The notes beneath the pieces were generated by a model. That model saw nothing but the letters and a program-made list of their open reading frames with translations, ran no database searches and was not told where the DNA came from. The position numbers and the translations under genes were made by a program. A stretch of DNA of 7,063 nt, from NCBI GenBank assembly GCA_002433335.1, contig DJHY01000145.1, positions 1 through 7,063 of the forward strand. The letters run 5' to 3'. The DNA is from Rhodospirillaceae bacterium UBA6608. GTDB lineage: Bacteria; Pseudomonadota; Alphaproteobacteria; Rhodospirillales_A; Casp-alpha2. Shown here piece after piece: positions 5,701 to 7,063 of this stretch (its first letter is position 1; the number at the start of each line of letters is the position of its first letter).

Positions 5701-5976
5701 ATGACCAAGTTGCTCGTATCCGACGACAACCCCGACGGTGCGAAACTGGAAGACGTGATCAGAACCGTCCGCAACGACATCATCACCCGCTGCCAGTTGT
5801 CTGTCGCCATTCACGACCGCGACACGGAAAAGGTCGTCAACAACAACATGCGGATTCTCAATCTGCTGACGGAATGCATCGAACTGGCTGAGGCCTCGAC
5901 CGACATCCTGACCCAGGCCTACGGCGTAGAACAGGCAGCCAAGGGCATCGCCCGAAAGCCGGTCGAAACCCAATAA
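5701..5976 (+). CDS. Small soluble protein of unknown function (91 aa)
   Basis: The ATG follows a strong AAAGGAG site (5688-5694) by six bases. The product appears largely alpha-helical, with a first helix near residues 14-41 (LEDVIRTVRNDIITRCQLSV), a second near 42-64 (EKVVNNNMRILNLLTECIEL) and a third near 65-80. It carries two cysteines (31 and 59), no signal peptide and no membrane segment. I believe similar short proteins occur in other Rhodospirillales, but I cannot name a family. It stands alone between msrA and the NIPSNAP gene, has its own promoter region with a CRP-like site, and no clear terminator follows it. Confidence 0.8.
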   Translation: MTKLLVSDDNPDGAKLEDVIRTVRNDIITRCQLSVAIHDRDTEKVVNNNMRILNLLTECIELAEASTDILTQAYGVEQAAKGIARKPVETQ

Positions 5977-6028
5977 CCTGACCCAAATTCTTCGGCACGG
6001 TGCGCCACAGCGTCAGGGCACTTCGGGG

Positions 6029-6044
6029 CGATTTCGGCAAATCG
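6029..6044. repeat. Short hairpin downstream of the 5701 gene
   Basis: CGATTT-CGGC-AAATCG forms a perfect 6-bp stem with a four-base loop. It lacks a U-tract. A weaker outer pair, CCTGAC (5977-5982) with GTCAGG (6012-6017), directly follows the preceding stop codon. Either could stabilise a 3' end, but neither is a convincing intrinsic terminator. Confidence 0.35.
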
Positions 6045-6064
6045 GCATAGACGCCGACCGGTGA

Positions 6065-6094
6065 TTGACGGCACTCTCCCGTCACGGACATAAA
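6065..6094 (+). promoter_or_regulatory. Sigma-70-like promoter with overlapping dyad for the NIPSNAP gene
   Basis: TTGACG (6065-6070) matches the -35 consensus at five of six bases and CATAAA (6089-6094) matches the -10 at four of six, with an 18-bp spacer. Transcription would begin near 6101, at or close to the ribosome site. The perfect inverted repeat TGACGG-N7-CCGTCA (6066-6071, 6079-6084) covers the -35 and half the spacer, as a repressor operator would. Confidence 0.45.
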
Positions 6095-6112
6095 AAACGA
6101 GAGGAAGCCTTC

Positions 6113-6439
6113 ATGCTCCACGAATTGCGAATCTACCACTGCGCGCCGGGCCGCCTGCCCGCCCTGCTGAACCGTTTTTCCAATACCACCCTGGGCATTT
6201 GGGACCGCCACGGCATCCGTCAGGCCGGTTTCTGGACGACCGAGATCGGGCCTGAGAACCACGCCCTGTATTACCTGCTGGAATGGGAATCCCTGGCCGA
6301 GCGCGAGCAGAAGTGGAACGCCTTCCAGGCAGATCCCGAATGGATCGCCAAACGGGCCGAGTCCGAAAAGGACGGCCCCATCGTCGCCACCATCGAAAAC
6401 ATGATCCTCAAGCCGACGGCGTTTTCGAGCGTCAAATAA
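6113..6439 (+). CDS. NIPSNAP-family protein
   Basis: The 108-residue product matches the NIPSNAP family (PF07978), small ferredoxin-like-fold proteins whose bacterial role is not known. Typical features are the N-terminal MLHELRIYHCAPGRLPALLN, followed by TTLGIWDRHGIRQAGFWTTEIG, then YYLLEWESLAEREQKWNAFQ and DPEWI. A single domain of this length is usual. The ATG at 6113 follows GAGGAAG (6101-6107); the frame is open from 6065, but that region is promoter-like. There is no signal peptide, so it is cytosolic. It ends 23 bases before a strong terminator shared with the convergent lin0512-type genes. Confidence 0.9.
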   Translation: MLHELRIYHCAPGRLPALLNRFSNTTLGIWDRHGIRQAGFWTTEIGPENHALYYLLEWESLAEREQKWNAFQADPEWIAKRAESEKDGPIVATIENMILKPTAFSSVK

Positions 6440-6461
6440 GCCAGCGGTATAGGCTTAAGAA

Positions 6462-6503
6462 AACGGCCCGCGCATTTGTACCGGCGCGGGCCGTTCGTTT
6501 TTT
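6462..6503. terminator. Bidirectional rho-independent terminator
   Basis: AACGGCCCGCGC (6462-6473) pairs perfectly with GCGCGGGCCGTT (6484-6495), a 12-bp GC-rich stem with a 10-base loop. It is followed on the plus strand by CG and six T (6498-6503) and on the minus strand by TTC beyond the stem. It separates the convergent NIPSNAP gene and the lin0512-family pair. Confidence 0.93.
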
Positions 6504-6513
6504 ATGGAATTGC

Positions 6514-6879
6514 CTAAGACGCCCGGAACCGCGACATATCCGCGAATGCGGCGACCGCGGCGCTGGCGATGATCGTCTCGTATCCGCGCTCGGGATAGGG
6601 CACGTTGAGCCCGCCTTTGACGACGCGGACCGAGGCGCGGCCATGCGGCAACAGGGCCTGCACCGCTTCGACATCGACTGCCGAGGGGTCCTGAACACCA
6701 ATCGTCACCTCGACCACCATTTCACTGTCCGGATCCATGCCCACTTCGCGCATGAACGACAGGCTGGAATGATGGATGGCATCATCGACGGCCCGGCAGG
6801 CGGCCTTGGTATAGTTGCCGCCGCGCAGCGACACGCCGGAGCCCATTTCCAAAATTACGCGGTCCAGTTTCTTGCTCAT
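6514..6879 (-). CDS. lin0512-family (TIGR02058) protein, downstream member of a tandem pair
   Basis: The 121 residues match the lin0512 family (TIGR02058/PF09585), whose function is unknown. Visible features are an N-terminal MGSGVSLRGGNYTKAACRAV (12-31), then DDAIHHSSLSF (32-42), a GMDPDSEMVVEVTIGV stretch (47-62), a LLPHGRASVRVVKGGL segment (76-91) and a Ser/Ala-rich C-terminus. The family is described as having a near-invariant GxGxDxHG motif near the N-terminus; here the Asp and His positions read Ser and Arg, so this copy may have lost an active-site or metal function. The ATG overlaps the stop of the upstream gene (ATGA at 6876-6879), and its ribosome site GGGAG (complement of 6887-6891) lies inside that gene, indicating translational coupling. 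Confidence 0.85.
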   Translation of the reverse strand: MSKKLDRVILEMGSGVSLRGGNYTKAACRAVDDAIHHSSLSFMREVGMDPDSEMVVEVTIGVQDPSAVDVEAVQALLPHGRASVRVVKGGLNVPYPERGYETIIASAAVAAFADMSRFRAS

Positions 6880-7063
6880 TGGGCGGCTCCCAGCAATTCG
6901 TCGGCGATCTCCATGCGGACCACGACGGCGGCATGGGCCAGCAAGGTCGAATCCTTGCCGTCCGGCGTTTCGATCTCCAATCCGCCTTCCTGGCAGTTCA
7001 CAGTGATCTGGCCATAGGGAAACACAGCCGCGACGGCGGCCTTGTCGATCGTCTCGGGACGCG
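6876..7063 (-). CDS. lin0512-family protein, upstream member of the pair, 5' end outside the window
   Basis: Open on the minus strand from the window edge to the TGA at 6876-6878, with 61 residues visible. The segment RPETIDKAAVAAVFPYGQIT, then VNCQEGGLEIETPDG, and an Ala/Val-rich C-terminus (LLAHAAVVVRMEIADELLG) parallels residues 67-115 of the next gene (VDVEAVQALLPHG, VVKGGLNVP, AAVAAF). The two genes are therefore diverged paralogues in one operon with a 4-base overlap. The N-terminal GxGxDxHG motif of this copy would lie outside the window, so whether it keeps the Asp and His cannot be seen. Confidence 0.75.
   Translation of the reverse strand, partial: RPETIDKAAVAAVFPYGQITVNCQEGGLEIETPDGKDSTLLAHAAVVVRMEIADELLGAAQ

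Noticed and set aside
6283..7017. A 244-codon open frame on the plus strand
   Set aside because: It runs out of frame through the NIPSNAP gene, across a strong terminator and antisense to two lin0512-family genes, with Arg/His-rich composition. Shadow frame.

Overview
The window looks like ordinary chromosome of a GC-rich alphaproteobacterium, probably Rhodospirillales-like. That placement is an inference from base composition, strong AAGGAG-type ribosome sites and the kinds of small proteins present; there is no rRNA or other phylogenetic marker. I see no tRNA, insertion sequence, phage gene or CRISPR array. Genes are short, mostly single transcription units, and change strand several times, with rho-independent terminators between convergent pairs.

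Layout. Positions 2-1078 (+) hold a COG0523/CobW-type metallochaperone GTPase, cut at its 5' end inside the Walker A motif, with a strongly His-rich insert. A 14-bp tandem repeat follows (1092-1168). Next come a small protein of unknown function (1255-1548, +) and a MarC-family inner-membrane protein (1616-2245, +). A LysR-type regulator (2254-3201, -) converges on MarC and diverges from a small basic protein (3409-3615, +) across a 207-bp region full of inverted repeats. The small gene is followed by about 215 bp of tightly packed RNA-like hairpins, two with CCUCCC in the loop, ending in a strong terminator at 3801-3830. A TIGR02466-type putative 2OG-Fe(II) oxygenase (3852-4490, -) converges on that terminator.

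A 56-codon membrane or exported peptide gene (4577-4747, -) with its own terminator lies divergent to msrA (4881-5537, +). A 91-residue protein of unknown family (5701-5976, +) sits behind a CRP-like site spaced as in a class II activated promoter. A NIPSNAP-family protein follows (6113-6439, +). A bidirectional terminator (6462-6503) separates it from two overlapping lin0512-family (TIGR02058) genes on the minus strand (6514-6879, and 6876 to the window edge).

The genes do not form one pathway. Loose themes are metal handling (COG0523), oxidative repair (MsrA) and iron-dependent oxidation. The most notable region is 3202-3830: a LysR gene, an operator-rich divergent promoter, a small Arg-rich protein and a CCUCC-loop structured RNA. 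It resembles the arrangement described in Rhodobacter, where a small DUF1127 gene precedes the CcsR ('cuckoo') RNAs.
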